Shown: piece by piece, positions 33,145 through 33,902 of the stretch
How the letters are laid out: every line of letters begins with the position of its first letter
How positions within the stretch are numbered: the first letter of the stretch is position 1
Assembly (NCBI GenBank): GCA_002503885.1
Contig: DASQ01000090.1
Span: 1-33,902, forward strand
DNA length: 33,902 bases
DNA from: Methanoculleus marisnigri
GTDB lineage: Archaea; Halobacteriota; Methanomicrobia; Methanomicrobiales; Methanoculleaceae
Direction: 5' to 3'
Made by a program: the position numbers and the translations under genes
The notes under the pieces: model-generated
Databases searched by the model: none
What the model was told of the DNA's origin: nothing
Seen by the model: only the letters and a program-made list of their open reading frames with translations

Positions 33145-33743
33145 ACGCTTCCCCGTAGGTACTCCCGGAGTTGATGAAGGTTCTCCACGATCTCCTCCAC
33201 CCCCGGCCGGCCGGAAAACCGGTCCGGGTCGCCGGGCCGGATCCTCGCCACGAACCGGACATTGGTCTCGTGAGCCGCTTCCCAGTCGTTCGGGGCGTCG
33301 CCGACGAAGAGGGCTTCCTCCGGCGAGGCGCCGGTCTCAGCGAGGATCTCCCTGATGCACTCCGCCTTCGTCTTCGGCGAACCGTAGATCCGGACGAAGT
33401 ACTTCGTAAGGTCCCGGCGGCGGGCGATCTCATGCATCTCGCCCTCGGGAGTCGCGGAGACGATGTAAAGCGGGAGTCGCCGGGAGCAGTCTCTGAGGAG
33501 TTCCTCCGCTCCCTCAACATATGGCACGGTGAGCATCGCGTCAAAGATCAGCCCGACGTACTCGTTCGCGAGCCGCTCCTCCTGCCCGGCGGTGAGGGGC
33601 TCATGGAGGATATTTTCGTAGATATGCCGGAATTTGTCGTACCGGGACATCCCGCCGTTCTCCAGGTGGAATTCGATGATCTCGTCGAGGTGCTCGGGGG
33701 CGAAGGAGAAGACTTTTCGGAACGCTACGGTCTTTAAGCCCAA
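33117..33743 (-). pseudogene. HAD-family hydrolase lacking N-terminal motif I
   Basis: 208 codons from a TTG; the reading begins LGLKTVAFRKVFSFAPEHL. Helical cap (GGMSRYDKFRHIYENILHEP), motif II in LYIVSATPEGE, motif III lysine in SPKTKAECI, and motif IV FVGDAPNDWEAA are intact. The essential first motif (DxDGT), which should lie about 8-15 residues before GLKTVAF, is missing. Upstream in frame is AT-rich sequence (TKNTLICCQLAK) with an early stop and no ATG. The gene was therefore cut at about 33743, and phosphatase activity should be lost. Confidence 0.75.
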
Positions 33744-33745
33744 CT

Positions 33746-33759
33746 TTGCCAGTTGGCAA
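33746..33759. repeat. Palindrome at the HAD break point
   Basis: TTGCCA-GT-TGGCAA lies just outside the last HAD-like codon, followed by about 50 bases of AT-rich DNA. It could be a transposon end or att-like junction. Confidence 0.35.
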
Positions 33760-33810
33760 CAAATAAGAGTGTTCTTAGTGATGTTTGAATTGAACTAAAA
33801 TGGTAACTGG

Positions 33811-33902
33811 TCAGGTAGACCAATGAACCGCATCAGGGGTGAAAGGGTTTTCCTCGAATGCCCCTCTGATGGCTTCGAGTACCGGCCTACGATTTTTCTT
33901 CA
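33811..33902 (-). CDS. C-terminal end of an unidentified protein, cut by window edge
   Basis: Minus-strand frame open from the right edge to a TGA at 33813-33811, reading KNRRPVLEAIRGAFEENPF then TPDAVHWST. It looks like a protein end and lies close to the HAD break, so a transposase is possible, but the family is not recognised. A plus-strand frame from ATG 33823 (MNRIRGERVFLECPSDGF) is the competing reading. Confidence 0.35.
   Translation of the reverse strand, partial: KKNRRPVLEAIRGAFEENPFTPDAVHWST

Noticed and set aside
1..33902. tRNA, rRNA genes and CRISPR arrays
   Set aside because: I looked in the intergenic gaps for tRNA T-loop signatures and for regularly spaced direct repeats and saw none; the tandem hairpins at 23.3 kb have only three units without unique spacers.

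Overview
The window comes from a high-GC methanogenic archaeon. It carries archaeal topoisomerase VI (both subunits), a CDC48/VAT ATPase, an Lsm (SmAP) protein, archaeal-type HisS and NadM, bifunctional FBP aldolase/phosphatase, and MfnB of methanofuran biosynthesis. Promoters are archaeal (TATA boxes, oligo-T terminators, GGTGAT/GGAG ribosome sites). Overall protein recognition suggests Methanomicrobiales, most like Methanoculleus; the genus is inferred by recognition and was not tested.

Layout. 1-760: the 5' part of an IS200/IS605-type tnpB leaves the left edge, with a strong nested palindrome upstream of it. 835-8234: thiC, an inverted-repeat element, a CMD-family protein, 5-formyl-THF cyclo-ligase, cdc48, an Hsp20-like gene and fbp. 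8448-10180: an Lsm plus Cys-cluster winged-helix operon, convergent with a regulator plus Hsp20-like operon. 10218-16261: guaB and mfnB on the minus strand, divergent from a HisA-like gene and tmk, then valS on the minus strand overlapping tmk tail to tail. 16457-21292: a DUF92 membrane protein, a second copy of the inverted-repeat motif, a membrane protein with a stand-alone pyruvate-kinase-C-domain protein, ychF and a small orphan. 21392-26012: a minus-strand series consisting of a MATE pseudogene, an unknown membrane protein, tandem covarying hairpins, a coiled-coil protein, nadM and larB. 26060-30511: a small membrane protein and the overlapping hisS-top6B-top6A operon. 30531-33902: accessory DNA with a duplicated promoter, a possible 54-nt structured RNA, an AAA_14/DUF4143 ATPase, a degenerate stretch, a cyclase gene cut at its 3' side, a HAD hydrolase cut at its 5' side, and a partial gene at the right edge that may belong to the mobile element that cut it.

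Functional links. larB and nadM overlap, and this pairs a dinucleotide-making enzyme with one that uses the dinucleotide (nickel-pincer cofactor chemistry). Cdc48 and two Hsp20-like paralogues form a protein-quality-control theme. The most unusual signals are the duplicated promoter with a 54-nt three-way-junction element at 30918-31020, the structured 172-bp inverted repeat with relatives elsewhere, the covarying tandem hairpins near 23.3 kb, the internally deleted MATE gene and the doubly truncated HAD/cyclase locus.
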